Below are positions 53,106-63,686 of a stretch of DNA of 64,000 nucleotides, one piece after another. The first letter of the stretch is position 1, and every line of letters begins with the position of its first letter. The translations under genes were made by a program, and so were the position numbers. The stretch is from Desulfomonilaceae bacterium (GTDB taxonomy: Bacteria > Desulfobacterota > Desulfomonilia > Desulfomonilales > Desulfomonilaceae), in contig JAVHLK010000009.1 of NCBI GenBank assembly GCA_031082285.1, positions 1 to 64,000 of the forward strand, in the 5' to 3' direction. The notes beneath the pieces were generated by a model. It was not told the origin of the DNA. It saw only the letters and a program-made list of their open reading frames with translations, and did not search any database.

Positions 53106-53534
53106 TTAGGTGTCGTGGAAAAACTCGCCTTCGAGGTGGTCGTTCAGTTCCTTCTGGACTTGTGCGCGAATTGTCTGAACGTCCGCACGCCATTGTTCGA
53201 TTTTCTCAAGGGCCTCTGTTTCCCAAGGGAGCCGCTCCTCAGGAGATTTGGCGAGAATGTCCCGTTCCAGTTCATGAGGCACGGGGCACTGCAGCAATCT
53301 TTGATAGCGCGTCTTGATCCTCCTGATGGTATGGAGAAGCCTGAGAAGATCGTCTTTGGAAAGTTGCTTGGTCTGGGTGTGGGAAGAATGTTTGGGAATA
53401 AGATGCAGGTCCTCGAGTGGTGTTCCCTCCTTGAGGGCCTTATTAATGATTTGTTTCAACAGCTTGTAGTTATTCTTGAAGTCCCCGGGAGGTTCGGAAA
53501 CTCCAGGAGTCGAATCGGAAAAAGGAAATAACAT
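53106..53534 (-). CDS. Hypothetical soluble helical protein
   Basis: 142-aa charged, mostly helical protein (LLKQIINKALKEG, LLRLLHTIRRIKTRYQRLL). No motif is recognised. ATG 53534 is chosen because GGAGG lies 7 nt upstream; ATG 53540 would overlap that site. A candidate promoter lies at 53605-53633. It is convergent with DUF362. Confidence 0.6.
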   Translation of the reverse strand: MLFPFSDSTPGVSEPPGDFKNNYKLLKQIINKALKEGTPLEDLHLIPKHSSHTQTKQLSKDDLLRLLHTIRRIKTRYQRLLQCPVPHELERDILAKSPEERLPWETEALEKIEQWRADVQTIRAQVQKELNDHLEGEFFHDT

Positions 53535-53604
53535 TACCATACCTCCTACCAGGAAATCTGACAACCGGGCGGGTCCGACAGCCCAACGCCCGGAAAACAA
53601 TTGG

Positions 53605-53633
53605 CTGATAACAGGTCCAGGAATGTTAGTCAA
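53605..53633 (-). promoter_or_regulatory. Candidate sigma-70 promoter
   Basis: On the minus strand TTGACT (53633-53628), 17 bp, TATCAG (53610-53605), about 70 bp upstream of the hypothetical gene. The region 53535-53901 is otherwise non-coding and contains an A/T-rich stretch (53640-53690). Confidence 0.4.
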
Positions 53634-53901
53634 GAAATAGTTGATGATTTTTATATATGATCCTGATCAAAAAGAAGAAAAAGGTGGATACACGAGAGGC
53701 GGGACGAACCCTGGAATGAACCGTTTCGCGCGGTCCTTGTCTATCTTATTAATTTGATTAGCACTTACGAGAGAGCTTTGCTTTCCGGATCTGTTGTTGA
53801 TAAGCTTTGATCGATGGAACTGGGGAGTTCGAAGCGGTCGCTCCGCGTCACAGGCGGTCAACGGCCCGAATCGACAAGAGAATCGAGGATTAGGATCAGC
53901 C

Positions 53902-56874
53902 GTGGGATCACGAAAGATAGTCATCCGGGGGGCGAGGGAACATAATCTCAAGAACATAGATCTGGACATCCCGAGGGATAAACTAGTTGTAATAACAGGT
54001 CTTTCCGGTTCCGGAAAGTCGACTCTGGCCTTCGATACCATATACGCCGAAGGGCAACGACGCTACGTGGAGTCCCTCTCCGCGTACGCGCGTCAATTTC
54101 TGGAGATGATGGACAAGCCCGACGTCGATCTCATAGAGGGCTTGTCGCCGGCCATCAGCATCGAGCAGAAGACCACGTCGAAAAACCCTCGGTCTACCGT
54201 GGGAACCGTTACCGAGATCTACGACTACTTGCGCTTGTTGTACGCGCGATGCGGAATACCTCACTGCTGGGAGTGCGGAAGGCCGATCAGTTCCATGACC
54301 ATACAGCAGATGGTCGACCAGGTGATGGAATTTCCCGACGGATCCAGGATTCACCTGATGGCGCCCGTCGTGTCGGGGAGAAAAGGAGAATATCACAAAG
54401 AGCTTCAGAACCTCGCTCGGGAAGGTTTTGTGAGAGTGAAGATCGACGGCGAGATGCGAGATCTGTCCGAGGAGATAAGGCTGGACAAAAACAAGAAGCA
54501 CACCATTCATGTGGTGGTGGATCGTCTTGTCGTCAGAGAGGGAATCCGGAAGCGACTCGCGGATTCCATGGAAATCGCCGTGAGGATGGGGCAGGGGACC
54601 TGCATGGTGGAGGACGTTGAGGGGACCGTTCATCTCTTCAGTGAGAATTTCGCGTGCCCGGACCACGGAGTTTCCATCGGCGAGATGTCCCCTAGGCTGT
54701 TTTCCTTCAACAACCCGTTCGGCGCGTGCGAAACCTGCAGTGGTCTCGGCGTGCAAGTACGGTTCGATCCCGACCTGGTAGTCCCGGACATGAGACTCTC
54801 CATCAAGGACGGTGCGATCGCGCCATGGGCGAACCGCAATTCAATCTTCTACCACCAGATGATCGAATCGCTCGTGAACCACTTTGGTTTCGAGGCGAAC
54901 ACCCCGTTCGGGAAACTCCCTCAGGAAATCCAAGAGATGCTCTTGTACGGTTCCGGCCACGAGGAGATAGACTTCTCCTATGAGAGGGACGGAAGGCGTC
55001 ACTTCTTTCGCAAACCGTTCGAAGGAGTGTTGCCGAATCTGGAGCGACGGTATCGAGAATCAGACCGAGAGGATTTCACCGAGGAATTCGGTCGCTACAT
55101 GAGCGCCGTTCCCTGTCCCTCGTGTGAAGGGGCTCGTTTGAAGAAAGAGGCTCGGCATGTTCTTGTCGGGGGCATGCCCATCCACAAGTTGACGGCCCTG
55201 TCCGTGCGTGAGGCCGCGGAGTTCGTCGAGAACCTCGAGATGGACGAGCGCCGCATGGAGATCGGTCGCCGCGTGATTAAGGAAGTACGAGATCGAATAG
55301 GATTCCTGGAGAAGGTGGGGTTGGGATATCTCACGTTGGACCGATCGTCGGCAACGCTTTCCGGCGGGGAGTCTCAGCGAATCAGGTTGGCAACCCAAGT
55401 CGGATCCTCCTTGGTTGGGGTACTCTACATACTGGACGAACCCAGCATCGGTCTTCATCAGCGCGACAATCAGAGGCTGCTCGCGACCTTGCAGGAACTT
55501 CGCGACCTGGGGAATTCGGTTTTGGTGGTCGAGCACGACCCCGAAACCATCCTGAGCGCGGACCATGTCATCGACATGGGACCCGGAGCCGGGCGGATGG
55601 GCGGAGAGGTGGTGTTTTCAGGGAAGCCCGAGGACATTCTGACCTCTGATGCGTCACTGACCGGTATGTACCTCTCCGGCCGGGAGCACATTCCCATCCC
55701 GGCCGCACGGCGCAAGCCGGGCAAGAAGAAGCTCGTAATCAGGGGGGCACGCGCGAACAACCTGCGCAATATCGACGTTTCCATCCCGTTGGGACTCTTC
55801 ACCTGCGTCACGGGCGTATCAGGCTCGGGCAAGAGCACGCTGGTGGTGGACATCCTGCACAAGGCGTTGTCTCAGCGACTGTATCGCAGTAAGGAGAAAG
55901 CGGGTGAAATGGATGGATTGGAGGGCGTATCGTTCATCGATAAGGTCATTGACATCGACCAGAGCCCGATTGGGAGGACCCCTCGATCCAACCCTGCGAC
56001 CTACTCGGGCGTCTTCACCTTCATACGGGATCTGTACGCCAATCTGCCCGAATCCCGTATGAGAGGATACAAGGCGGGACGGTACAGTTTCAACGTCAAG
56101 GGCGGTCGCTGCGAGGCATGCCGCGGAGACGGCATCATCAAGATCGAGATGCACTTCCTCCCCGACGTATACGTGAAATGCGATGTGTGCAACGGCAAGC
56201 GATACAATCGGGAGACGCTGGACATCAGGTACAAGGGGAAAAATATCTCCGATGTTCTCGACATGACCGTAAACCAGGCCGCTGAGTTCATGGAGAACAT
56301 CCCGTCGATCTACAATAAATTAAGGACAATACAGGCGGTAGGCCTCGGGTACATCAAATTGGGACAACCGGCCACGACCCTCTCCGGAGGTGAAGCCCAG
56401 CGGATTAAACTGTCAAAGGAATTGTCCAAGAGGGGCACCGGTCGAACCATGTATATCCTGGACGAGCCCACCACGGGGCTGCATTTCGCCGACGTACGCA
56501 AGCTGCTGGATGTCCTGCTGAGTCTGGTGGAAGCGGGCAACACGGTGGTGGTGATCGAACACAACATGGACGTGATAAAGATGGCCGATCACATCGTCGA
56601 CCTTGGGCCCGAAGGCGGCAGCGAGGGTGGAGCGGTCATTGCCGAGGGTACCCCGGAGCACGTCGCCGAGACTCGGGGATCGTACACGGGACTCTACCTC
56701 AAGGAAGTGCTCGGCAATGAAAAGGGATATCACCAGTTCACGGTGGATCCTTCACGAGCGCGCGGTGTCCGTGAACCGGTCGTCATGCCTCACACACGAG
56801 CGGAAGAGGTTCCCAAGACCACCGCGAAAAACTCCGCCCGTACGAGGAGAGGCTCCAAGAGGGCTGTTGGGTGA
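53902..56874 (+). CDS. uvrA: Excinuclease ABC subunit A
   Basis: 990-aa UvrA, the damage-sensing ATPase of nucleotide excision repair. Two ABC ATPase halves are present (Walker [10 protein letters not shown] and GVSGSGKST; signatures [10 protein letters not shown] and [10 protein letters not shown]). Zinc modules are intact: [15 protein letters not shown] ... CETCSG, and CEACRGDG ... CDVCNGKRY. The C-terminal ~65 residues after GLYLKEVLG form a variable basic tail. GTG 53902 is preferred over a start at 53794 because family similarity begins right after it ([15 protein letters not shown]). Confidence 0.93.
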   Translation: MGSRKIVIRGAREHNLKNIDLDIPRDKLVVITGLSGSGKSTLAFDTIYAEGQRRYVESLSAYARQFLEMMDKPDVDLIEGLSPAISIEQKTTSKNPRSTVGTVTEIYDYLRLLYARCGIPHCWECGRPISSMTIQQMVDQVMEFPDGSRIHLMAPVVSGRKGEYHKELQNLAREGFVRVKIDGEMRDLSEEIRLDKNKKHTIHVVVDRLVVREGIRKRLADSMEIAVRMGQGTCMVEDVEGTVHLFSENFACPDHGVSIGEMSPRLFSFNNPFGACETCSGLGVQVRFDPDLVVPDMRLSIKDGAIAPWANRNSIFYHQMIESLVNHFGFEANTPFGKLPQEIQEMLLYGSGHEEIDFSYERDGRRHFFRKPFEGVLPNLERRYRESDREDFTEEFGRYMSAVPCPSCEGARLKKEARHVLVGGMPIHKLTALSVREAAEFVENLEMDERRMEIGRRVIKEVRDRIGFLEKVGLGYLTLDRSSATLSGGESQRIRLATQVGSSLVGVLYILDEPSIGLHQRDNQRLLATLQELRDLGNSVLVVEHDPETILSADHVIDMGPGAGRMGGEVVFSGKPEDILTSDASLTGMYLSGREHIPIPAARRKPGKKKLVIRGARANNLRNIDVSIPLGLFTCVTGVSGSGKSTLVVDILHKALSQRLYRSKEKAGEMDGLEGVSFIDKVIDIDQSPIGRTPRSNPATYSGVFTFIRDLYANLPESRMRGYKAGRYSFNVKGGRCEACRGDGIIKIEMHFLPDVYVKCDVCNGKRYNRETLDIRYKGKNISDVLDMTVNQAAEFMENIPSIYNKLRTIQAVGLGYIKLGQPATTLSGGEAQRIKLSKELSKRGTGRTMYILDEPTTGLHFADVRKLLDVLLSLVEAGNTVVVIEHNMDVIKMADHIVDLGPEGGSEGGAVIAEGTPEHVAETRGSYTGLYLKEVLGNEKGYHQFTVDPSRARGVREPVVMPHTRAEEVPKTTAKNSARTRRGSKRAVG

Positions 56875-57123
56875 AGCCGGGAACGCGGATGCCCGGCGTC
56901 GGTCGCGTGGTCACATGAGCCCATCGGTGTGGCCGGACCACACCTCAGAGCCCGTTCTCTCGGTTTGCTGCCCATGGCCTCAGACACAAGACTCCTCACT
57001 TTCAGGCTTCCGACTTGGCCTGACCTGGGGAAGGAAAAATTTCTCTTTCTTCGTGTCTTGTGGTGAGATCCGGTCTTCTTTATGTTCTATGAACCTTTGT
57101 GGTGAACCCAGGGCGGACACAGA

Positions 57124-57359
57124 GAAACTGTCTCAAAACTCCGGCATGGAGACAAATCGTAGCACGATGCGGATTCAATTTCGTTACGCAATGCACGACG
57201 GGTTGCCTGCTCGTCGCGGACGTTTGCTGCAGACCTGTGTAGGGGCGGGTTTTACACCCGCCCGCAATCGAGCACCCAGAATCGGGCGGGTATGAAACCC
57301 GCCCCTATCACCGCGACGTGCCACGACTTGGGCGTATATTTGAGTTTTGAGACAATTTC
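57124..57359. mobile_element. MITE-like element, copy B (inverted)
   Basis: 236-bp element in reverse orientation to copy A at 40531-40765, with the same ends GAAACTGTCTCAAAACTC and gagttttgagacaATTTC. It is flanked by the exact 4-bp duplication CAGA (57120-57123 and 57360-57363). The central palindrome (tgtaggggcgggttttacac ... acccgcccctat) is kept. It sits between the convergent uvrA and acyl-CoA ligase genes; the rest of 56875-57414 shows no gene. Confidence 0.85.
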
Positions 57360-57414
57360 CAGAGGTCCGCCCCTACAAGCATCTTCTTATGTCCTGACGG
57401 TTCGACGTTTCTTT

Positions 57415-59085
57415 CTATTTCTCTTTCTTGGACAACTCCATGGCCCGAAGTTCTTTCCGAAGGATCTTTCCCACCGCGCTTTTCGGGAGATCGTCAACAA
57501 ACTCCACATACTTCGGCACCTTGTACTTGACGAGATTCTCCTTGCAGTAATCGATGATTTCCTCAGCCGTCGCGGTCTCCCCTTTCTTGAGCACCACGAA
57601 AGCCTTGATCCTTTCTCCCGAATACGCGTCGGGCACGCCGATCACGCACGCCTCGACCACCTTAGGATGTGTAAAGAGCACCTCGTCCACATCTCTTGGG
57701 TAGATGTTGAAGCCTCCCGAGATGATCATGTCCTTCTTCCGGTCCACGATGCTGAAGAACCCGTCCTCGTCGAACACTGCGATGTCTCCCGTGAGAAACC
57801 ATCCGTCTCTTAAGGACGCGGCCGTTTCGTCCGGTCGGTTGATGTACCCCTTCATGACCTGGGGACCTTTGATGCAAATCTCGCCGGGTTCACCCGGAGT
57901 GTTGATCTCTCTATCGTAATTGTCGACATCGACGAGTTTCACATCGGTGTTCGGTATCGGCAAACCGATGGTTCCCGCTTTGGTAGTCGCACCGTAAGGA
58001 TTGATATGGGTTACCGGGCTTGTTTCGGTGAGCCCGTATCCCTCGCAGATCTGGGCGCCTGTGAGGCTCTCGAAATTGCGAATGGTTTCCATGGGGAGTG
58101 GTGCGCCTCCGGAGAAGCATCCCTTCAGCGACTTGAGACTGTATTTCTTGAGATCCGGAAAATTAATCATGCCGTTGTACAGTGTCGGCACCGCGGGCAT
58201 GTAGGTTGCCTTGTACTTGTCTATGGCATCGAGGATCGGTTTCGGCTCCGGCTTGGGTATGAGAATGGTTGCCCAGCCGTTCCAGATGCTGATGTTCATG
58301 GCCGTGGTCATGCCGAAGGAGTGAAAGAAGGGCAGGCACCCCACCGCGATCTCCTCGCCCTGATCGAAGCCCGGGAACCAGACAGTACTTTGCTGGCAGT
58401 TACTGGAGAGGTTGCCGTGGGTCAGCTGAACGCCCTTGGACACCCCCGTCGTGCCGCCGGTGTACAAGAGACATGCCGTATCGTCCCACTTCGGTTGGTA
58501 AGGCGCGTCAATGGGGGGGTACTTCTTGATGCACTCCATAAACTCGAGAACGTCCGCGGATGTCGCAACCTTCTTATGCATGTCCTTCTTCACGAATGGA
58601 AAGAGCTGCTTGAGAGGGAACGGCAGGAAGTCGCGGATGTGGCAGACAACGATCTTGGTTATGCCGGTCTTTTTTCGCAGCTCGATCATTCGAGGGGCCA
58701 GCAGATCCAATGAGATGAGGAAGGTGGAACCTGAATCGTTGAACTGGTGTTCCAGTTCTCGGTCGGTATAGAGCGGGTTATTCAGGGCGACGGTTGCGCC
58801 GGCCCTGAATGAACCGTATATTGCCACCACGTGCTGGACCAGGTTGGGTAGGAGCGTTGCCACTTTATCCCCGGGCTTGACCCCAATTGCCTTGAGCGCC
58901 GACGCAAATCGCGAGACCATGTCGTCGAGATTTCTATAGGTGATGGTCGCCCCCTGGAACAAGAGGGCCGGTCTGTCGGGGAAACGCTTGGCCGTTCTGC
59001 TCAGGGCTTCGGGCAAAGTGACTTTTTCAAAGTCCAGTTCCTTGGGAACCGCTTCATAGTACGATTTGAACCATATCTTTTCCAT
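57415..59085 (-). CDS. Long-chain acyl-CoA ligase (FadD-like)
   Basis: 556-aa AMP-forming acyl-CoA synthetase. The ATP/AMP signature LLYTGGTTGVSKG, GYGLTETSP, the hinge DRKKDMIISGGFNIYP and the C-terminal lysine region (LPKSAVGKILRKEL) are all present, so it should be active. It activates fatty acids with ATP and CoA. ATG 59085 has AAGGAG upstream; the open frame above it is unsupported. Monocistronic, convergent with uvrA. Confidence 0.88.
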   Translation of the reverse strand: MEKIWFKSYYEAVPKELDFEKVTLPEALSRTAKRFPDRPALLFQGATITYRNLDDMVSRFASALKAIGVKPGDKVATLLPNLVQHVVAIYGSFRAGATVALNNPLYTDRELEHQFNDSGSTFLISLDLLAPRMIELRKKTGITKIVVCHIRDFLPFPLKQLFPFVKKDMHKKVATSADVLEFMECIKKYPPIDAPYQPKWDDTACLLYTGGTTGVSKGVQLTHGNLSSNCQQSTVWFPGFDQGEEIAVGCLPFFHSFGMTTAMNISIWNGWATILIPKPEPKPILDAIDKYKATYMPAVPTLYNGMINFPDLKKYSLKSLKGCFSGGAPLPMETIRNFESLTGAQICEGYGLTETSPVTHINPYGATTKAGTIGLPIPNTDVKLVDVDNYDREINTPGEPGEICIKGPQVMKGYINRPDETAASLRDGWFLTGDIAVFDEDGFFSIVDRKKDMIISGGFNIYPRDVDEVLFTHPKVVEACVIGVPDAYSGERIKAFVVLKKGETATAEEIIDYCKENLVKYKVPKYVEFVDDLPKSAVGKILRKELRAMELSKKEK

Positions 59086-59401
59086 GTAACGCTCCTTACT
59101 GTCGTATACGAGGTGGTTGCAGCCGGGGGCCGCCACAGGGTCCACCGAACCGTCGCCCTGGTGAAATCACGAAGGGTTCCAATCGAGAGCGATCTCCGCT
59201 TCCCCACGTAAGAGCGGCTGGATCGGGTAAATCTGTCCGGGGTTTTCGGTGATTGGACTTCCCTCGGTCATCACGACGTCGACGATGTACCGTGGAACAT
59301 TCCGAAACACTAATTCTACACTAACATCGAAGAATATCCCAGGGAAAAAGCTGGGAAGCGGCATGCGTTTTGATAATGAATTCTGAGGCCCGGATGCTAT
59401 A
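59086..59401. other. Intergenic region
   Basis: About 315 bp between the divergent acyl-CoA ligase and membrane-protein genes; no further feature is recognised. Confidence 0.4.
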
Positions 59402-59914
59402 ATGCTCGCCATGCTTCGCATCATCATCCGCGAAATCATTGTGCTGGCCCTGTCTCTGGCAGTGTTTCCGGCCGTGGCCATCGTGCTGCTGTACTACACT
59501 GATTCTCTCGGGGCCGGGCTATCGGTGTTTTCTCACAGGCTGGATCTGGGAAGGACAGGGCCTGCCGGGATACCCATGGAGTTGTGGATCAGGATCGTCG
59601 CGCCGTACGCAATCGTCCAGGCCGTCCGAGCGTACGGATGGGCCCGCAGAAGTGAGACGGGAAGAAAATGGGCCAACCTCTATTTCGCCATGATCCTCGC
59701 GCTGCTCGGTGCGCGGTCTCTGTCCGAAGCGTGGGATTTGTTCTATTTCATGCATGCCATGGGCGACATGCCCGGAGAACTCGCGCAGTTCGTGCAACTG
59801 GAAGCGGTGAACCTGGTCATCGCCGTAGTCGCGTTCTCTCTGGGACTCCACTGTCTGTACGTCTTTGTGACCGGGGGGAAAAGACCACGGCCTCATGCCG
59901 GCCGGGTCGAATAG
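59402..59914 (+). CDS. Predicted inner-membrane protein
   Basis: 170-aa protein with about four hydrophobic segments (IIVLALSLAVFPAVAIVLLYY first; ANLYFAMILALLGA; NLVIAVVAFSLGLHCLYVFV). No family is recognised. The start may also be ATG 59411. It is divergent from the acyl-CoA ligase. Confidence 0.6.
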   Translation: MLAMLRIIIREIIVLALSLAVFPAVAIVLLYYTDSLGAGLSVFSHRLDLGRTGPAGIPMELWIRIVAPYAIVQAVRAYGWARRSETGRKWANLYFAMILALLGARSLSEAWDLFYFMHAMGDMPGELAQFVQLEAVNLVIAVVAFSLGLHCLYVFVTGGKRPRPHAGRVE

Positions 59915-59963
59915 CACGGTAGTACCGTGTCGGTTCCATCCGATGGTGGGGTCAGGCTGTAAC

Positions 59964-60033
59964 GTAGGGCGCGGGGTTTATCCCCGCCCGTTTCTCAGTT
60001 CCAAGGCGGGCGGGGGTAAACCCCGCACCCTAC
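59964..60033. repeat. Dispersed GC palindrome
   Basis: The 70-bp segment from gtagggcgcggggtttatcc to ggtaaaccccgcaccctac is an imperfect palindrome. It resembles the palindrome inside the MITE-like element (gtaggggcgggttttacacc) but has no such termini around it. Confidence 0.6.
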
Positions 60034-60103
60034 CCCGGCAGTGTGAGCCGGCAATGGATGTCGAGATGTCCTACAACAATTGTGACACTTATTCTGGGAC
60101 AGT

Positions 60104-60162
60104 CCCTAAGGGGGAGCCGGCTCTTTTCCCCCTTTGACTAAAGGGGGAGCAGGGGGATTTTC
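60104..60162. repeat. 'Aagggggagc' inverted repeat
   Basis: The segments aagggggagccggctctttt, cccccttt and aaagggggagcaggggga form an imperfect stem, a widespread intergenic repeat type. The gap 59915-60216 has no gene. Confidence 0.5.
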
Positions 60163-60216
60163 ATTCGCATCCACTCCATCCCGCGTTAGCCGCGGGACTT
60201 GTGTGCTCAAGTGAGA

Positions 60217-62340
60217 TCACAAGATCGCAAGCTTCTCGTTGATGAGCCTGATCATTGCGATGTTTTCCGTGTGGCCGGTCTGCTTGGCAATGATCTTTCC
60301 GATGAAGGGGCGGCCCAACAGATAAAAGTCTCCGATGATGTCAAGAATCTTATGACGTACAAATTCGTCGGAAAATCTCAAGGGTGGATTGATGACCTTT
60401 TCGTCATCGAGGAGCACCACGTTTGAGAGTCTGCCGCCGCCGGCCAATCCCATTTCGTCCATCATTCTCATGTCCTTGACAAAGCCGAAGGTTCTTGCCG
60501 GGGCTATCTGTTCTTTGAAGTACTCCGGATCGCTGCACGGAAAGACCATGTGCATCTTACCCACGGGAGGCGGGTAGTCCAGGTAGTACTCGATCTCCAA
60601 GCAGTCCGAAGGTTCGATGCGCATGCTCTTGGGGCTGCCGGGGGGGAGGGGCAACTCTATGGGCTCCGTGATCCGGATCTCCTCAACGAGCTCATCCTGA
60701 TGCATGATTTCGGCGCTCTCTACCAGGCGGCAGAACTCAAGCGCGGATCCGTCCATAATGGGCACTTCGCCCGATATCTTCACCAGCACGTTGGTCAGAC
60801 CGTAGACGTGAAACACGGCCATAAGGTGCTCGATGGTCTTGGCAAGCGAGCCGTTGCTTCTCAGGCTTGTGGAATAGTCCGTCGATTCCACATTGTGTAC
60901 GATGGCGGGAACCGTCTCGGTGGAGGTGATGTGCCCAAAAAGGATCCCCGCGCTGGGGGGAAGCGGCAACAGGGTCAGGCCGGTCTTGTTGCCGGAGTGC
61001 AGCCCTTGACCGTACATCACGACCCGTCCCCGCAAAGTCTTTTGATGACGGAAGGGCGTCCCCACGGTCGATTCCGTCGCCGTCCCGGCGACCGTGCGGG
61101 GTTCGCCGGCCGAGCCTGCGTCATTGGCTCCGGACGTGGCGTGAGAAACGGGTTCCGGTTCCGATTGGGACAGTTTCCGGCTGCCCGCAGCGTCATCTTC
61201 TCCGGGGATGAGCAGATCGTTTACGGTAATGAGAGGACCCGGGGCCGTCATTACCACGTGCTCGATCAATATCTTCAGTTCCTTGACATTTCCGGGCCAG
61301 GAATAGGCAAGGAGCCGTTTCATGGCTTCTTCGTCCGTGCCCGCGATATCTCGCTCGAATTCCTCGACGGCCTCATTCAGAAAATGTTCGACGAAAAGCG
61401 GTATGTCTTCGGACCGTTCCCGCAGGGTCGGCAGCCTTACGATCCGTGTACTCAGCATGTCGATAAATTCCTGAGGGAATCCGGTCTTCCTGAGCAGAGT
61501 GTCCGGGGGAAGCTCCGAGGTTGAGATGATCCTGGCAGGTCCGCCCGGAAGTTGGAAAGCCCTGGAAGATCGTTCGAAGTGATCTCGAAGAATCTCGCCG
61601 AGTCGAGGCCTGAGACTCTTCTCGAGGCGATCCACTCGTACGAGAAGGAGCGTACCGCCGGCAGCCTGGGCGATCTTGCCGGGTCGCGCTTTCGCGGTGC
61701 CGTTGTCTTTGCCGAGCAACTCCTCGTCAATGGTATCCCGGGTCAGATCGGCGCAGCGAACCTTGATGAGACTGTTCCGATCCTTGCCCGATTTGGCGTG
61801 AATGATTCCCGCGGCGAATTCCTTACCGGTGCCTTTGTCCCCCGCGAGCCATACGGAACTCTCTTCCGCGACGGCATTGGCGAGTGCTCTCCGGAGACCC
61901 GCCGCCTTCTCGGAAAGACCTATGATCTGCCTCTGCACGACACTTGCGTCGGTTGCTACGGCGCCGGATGGCGTGCGAGCGGAGATTGCCTTTTCAACCA
62001 GGTGGAGTACGTCTTCCAAATTCAGAGGCTTCTCGAGGTAATCCCCGGCACCCAGTTTGATGGCTTTGACCGCGGTCTCTATCGTTCCGTGACCGCTCAT
62101 CATGATGACGGTGCATTGCGGGTCGATTTTCTTGATCGCCTTGAGGGTCTGCATTCCGTCAATGCCGGGGATCCAGACATCCAGGAACACGACGTCCGGG
62201 GAATCGCTCTGAACGATATGAAGGGCTTCCTGGCCTTCCCGCGCGAGGATGGTTTCGTGGCCCTCGTCGGCCAAAACGGCCTGGAGGGAGTCGAGAATTT
62301 CCTGCTGGTCGTCAACTATAAGTATTCGTCCCTTATCCAT
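60217..62340 (-). CDS. lpxC: Response regulator / degenerate AAA+ / LpxC fusion
   Basis: 707-aa fusion. Residues 1-120 are a receiver with all key residues (Asp10-Asp11 pair, phospho-acceptor Asp54, Ser82, Lys104). Residues 140-385 resemble the sigma-54-activator AAA+ domain: Walker A GDKGTGKE is intact, but GAFTGA is replaced (NGTAKA) and Walker B has lost its acidic pair (LLLVRV). A Ser/Gly-rich linker (385-428) leads to a full LpxC domain (429-707) instead of a Fis-type HTH: zinc ligands His505, His663, Asp667, and catalytic Glu504, Asp671 and His690 all present. LpxC deacetylates UDP-3-O-acyl-GlcNAc, the committed step of lipid A synthesis. Phosphorylation-controlled LpxC is an inference. 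Same strand as no neighbour; monocistronic. Confidence 0.9.
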   Translation of the reverse strand: MDKGRILIVDDQQEILDSLQAVLADEGHETILAREGQEALHIVQSDSPDVVFLDVWIPGIDGMQTLKAIKKIDPQCTVIMMSGHGTIETAVKAIKLGAGDYLEKPLNLEDVLHLVEKAISARTPSGAVATDASVVQRQIIGLSEKAAGLRRALANAVAEESSVWLAGDKGTGKEFAAGIIHAKSGKDRNSLIKVRCADLTRDTIDEELLGKDNGTAKARPGKIAQAAGGTLLLVRVDRLEKSLRPRLGEILRDHFERSSRAFQLPGGPARIISTSELPPDTLLRKTGFPQEFIDMLSTRIVRLPTLRERSEDIPLFVEHFLNEAVEEFERDIAGTDEEAMKRLLAYSWPGNVKELKILIEHVVMTAPGPLITVNDLLIPGEDDAAGSRKLSQSEPEPVSHATSGANDAGSAGEPRTVAGTATESTVGTPFRHQKTLRGRVVMYGQGLHSGNKTGLTLLPLPPSAGILFGHITSTETVPAIVHNVESTDYSTSLRSNGSLAKTIEHLMAVFHVYGLTNVLVKISGEVPIMDGSALEFCRLVESAEIMHQDELVEEIRITEPIELPLPPGSPKSMRIEPSDCLEIEYYLDYPPPVGKMHMVFPCSDPEYFKEQIAPARTFGFVKDMRMMDEMGLAGGGRLSNVVLLDDEKVINPPLRFSDEFVRHKILDIIGDFYLLGRPFIGKIIAKQTGHTENIAMIRLINEKLAIL

Positions 62341-62435
62341 AATCGACTCATATTATCTTCTTCGTCCGGTCCAGGCAACCAAAAATTGAACGAACGCTAA
62401 GTACAGGATTTTAGAGTTTTAGTTACGTGTGTTGC

Positions 62436-62545
62436 GCGATGAGATTGCTTTCCCGCGTTCTTCGCGGGATTCCACTCCTCGCAATGACATGGTACGCGTT
62501 GTCATTGCGAGGGCGAAGCCCGCGGCAATCTCGACGGACAAAGAA
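62436..62545. repeat. Long inverted repeat of the 'cattgcgag' type
   Basis: tgagattgctttcccgcg ... ctcgcaatgaca is followed by tgtcattgcgag ... gcggcaatctcga, making an imperfect inverted repeat of ~50-bp arms. The gap 62341-62802 shows no gene. Confidence 0.7.
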
Positions 62546-62802
62546 TGCGAAACCGTATTCACGAAATCGACTACTCAGCATTCCGTGTCACGAGGGAGAA
62601 CAGTTTTCCGGTGCCCGACGGCGCGAGCGACCTGAAGCAACCGCGTTGCTTTGACCGTGCACGAAGAGTGATTACTTCGTCGCTCCTTTTCACGCAATGA
62701 CGAGTTGGACGTTGCCGGCTTTCAGCGCACGAGCCGACGGCCACACCATCCGATGTGCGGGCCTGCATGCTCGCCTGCGATGTCCGATCCCCGTACGTAC
62801 GG

Positions 62803-63162
62803 CTATTTCACGCTCGTGTCCGCGTCATGGCTCTTCTCGGGGGCCAGCCCGTGATTGCCGGGCGTACTCTGGAGAATGTGTTGAAATCTCCGATACCCCC
62901 TTACCGTCCGAGACTGCGCGGAAATGTGTCCGAACACGGCGTCGCCGTCTCCGTTGATCTGCGCCGGGAACACGGTTTCGTCCGGCGGTCCGACAGTCGA
63001 AGCCACGACGCGTTCGATGTTCGCCGAAGGTCCGACCTGCGGGGACGATTCCACCGCCGGACACGCATTCGGCCTCATCCACATGAAGAGGACTAATACG
63101 GCGATAGTTCCTCCAAGCCTTGCCGTTGAGCAGTGAGCCTTAAGACGGGAAAAATCCATGAA
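62803..63162 (-). CDS. Possible small exported protein
   Basis: 119-aa frame with a plausible signal anchor (LGGTIAVLVLFMWM) and an AAGGAT upstream of ATG 63162. The mature part has no recognised motif. Open frames occur on the other strand as well, so this may be a chance frame; coding is only moderately likely. Confidence 0.35.
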   Translation of the reverse strand, partial: FMDFSRLKAHCSTARLGGTIAVLVLFMWMRPNACPAVESSPQVGPSANIERVVASTVGPPDETVFPAQINGDGDAVFGHISAQSRTVRGYRRFQHILQSTPGNHGLAPEKSHDADTSVK

Positions 63163-63686
63163 CAAGATCCTTATTTCGCTCTCCGGGATGTTCCGACGAT
63201 CCGGGATGAGGCCGACCGTTGAAGAGGCTGCCGAGTCCGTTGCGCACCGGCTCGCTCTCGGCCGCATGCATGCGGCAGCCGCGGTATATCACATTTTCAT
63301 AGTTATAAAAGGAAAAACGCATCGACCGAGTATGCATTCAGTCACGAACCGCAGGTCGAATAGAATGTGTTGATTATAAGGAGCGGAGCGACCCCGCGAT
63401 CCTTTCTTCCTCCCGCATAAGACTTTTTCACTCCGTTCGCAACGACGGTTGCACGAAAGATCTTTTCTCGGGCGAGGCAAAATGCCGGCAAGAGAGGATC
63501 CGCTCGAAGCCCTGTCGAGTATCTTTTCCTCTTGCAAATCCTCGTTTGCACAAGTAAGATTCGGTTTCTGCCGGCGTTCCCGTTAAAATCCTGTCTTGAA
63601 ACACGTACTGAGGAACCTTCAGGTTCCGGAATCTTGCTCGGTGTGTGGCAAATCTGCGAGCCGAAGGGATTGGAGGCAATCGTTCT
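63163..63686. other. Intergenic region upstream of sucC
   Basis: Contains a hairpin at 63612-63627 (GGAACCT-TC-AGGTTCC) and an AT-rich patch (63290-63310, ttttcatagttataaaagg). No gene can be supported. Confidence 0.45.
63612..63627. promoter_or_regulatory. Short inverted repeat upstream of sucC
   Basis: GGAACCT (63612-63618), TC, AGGTTCC (63621-63627): perfect 7-bp arms, 60 bp upstream of the sucC start. Possible operator or leader hairpin. Confidence 0.35.

Noticed and set aside
60550-61524. 324-aa plus-strand open frame over the LpxC fusion
   Set aside because: Antisense shadow; the minus-strand protein has intact catalytic motifs throughout.
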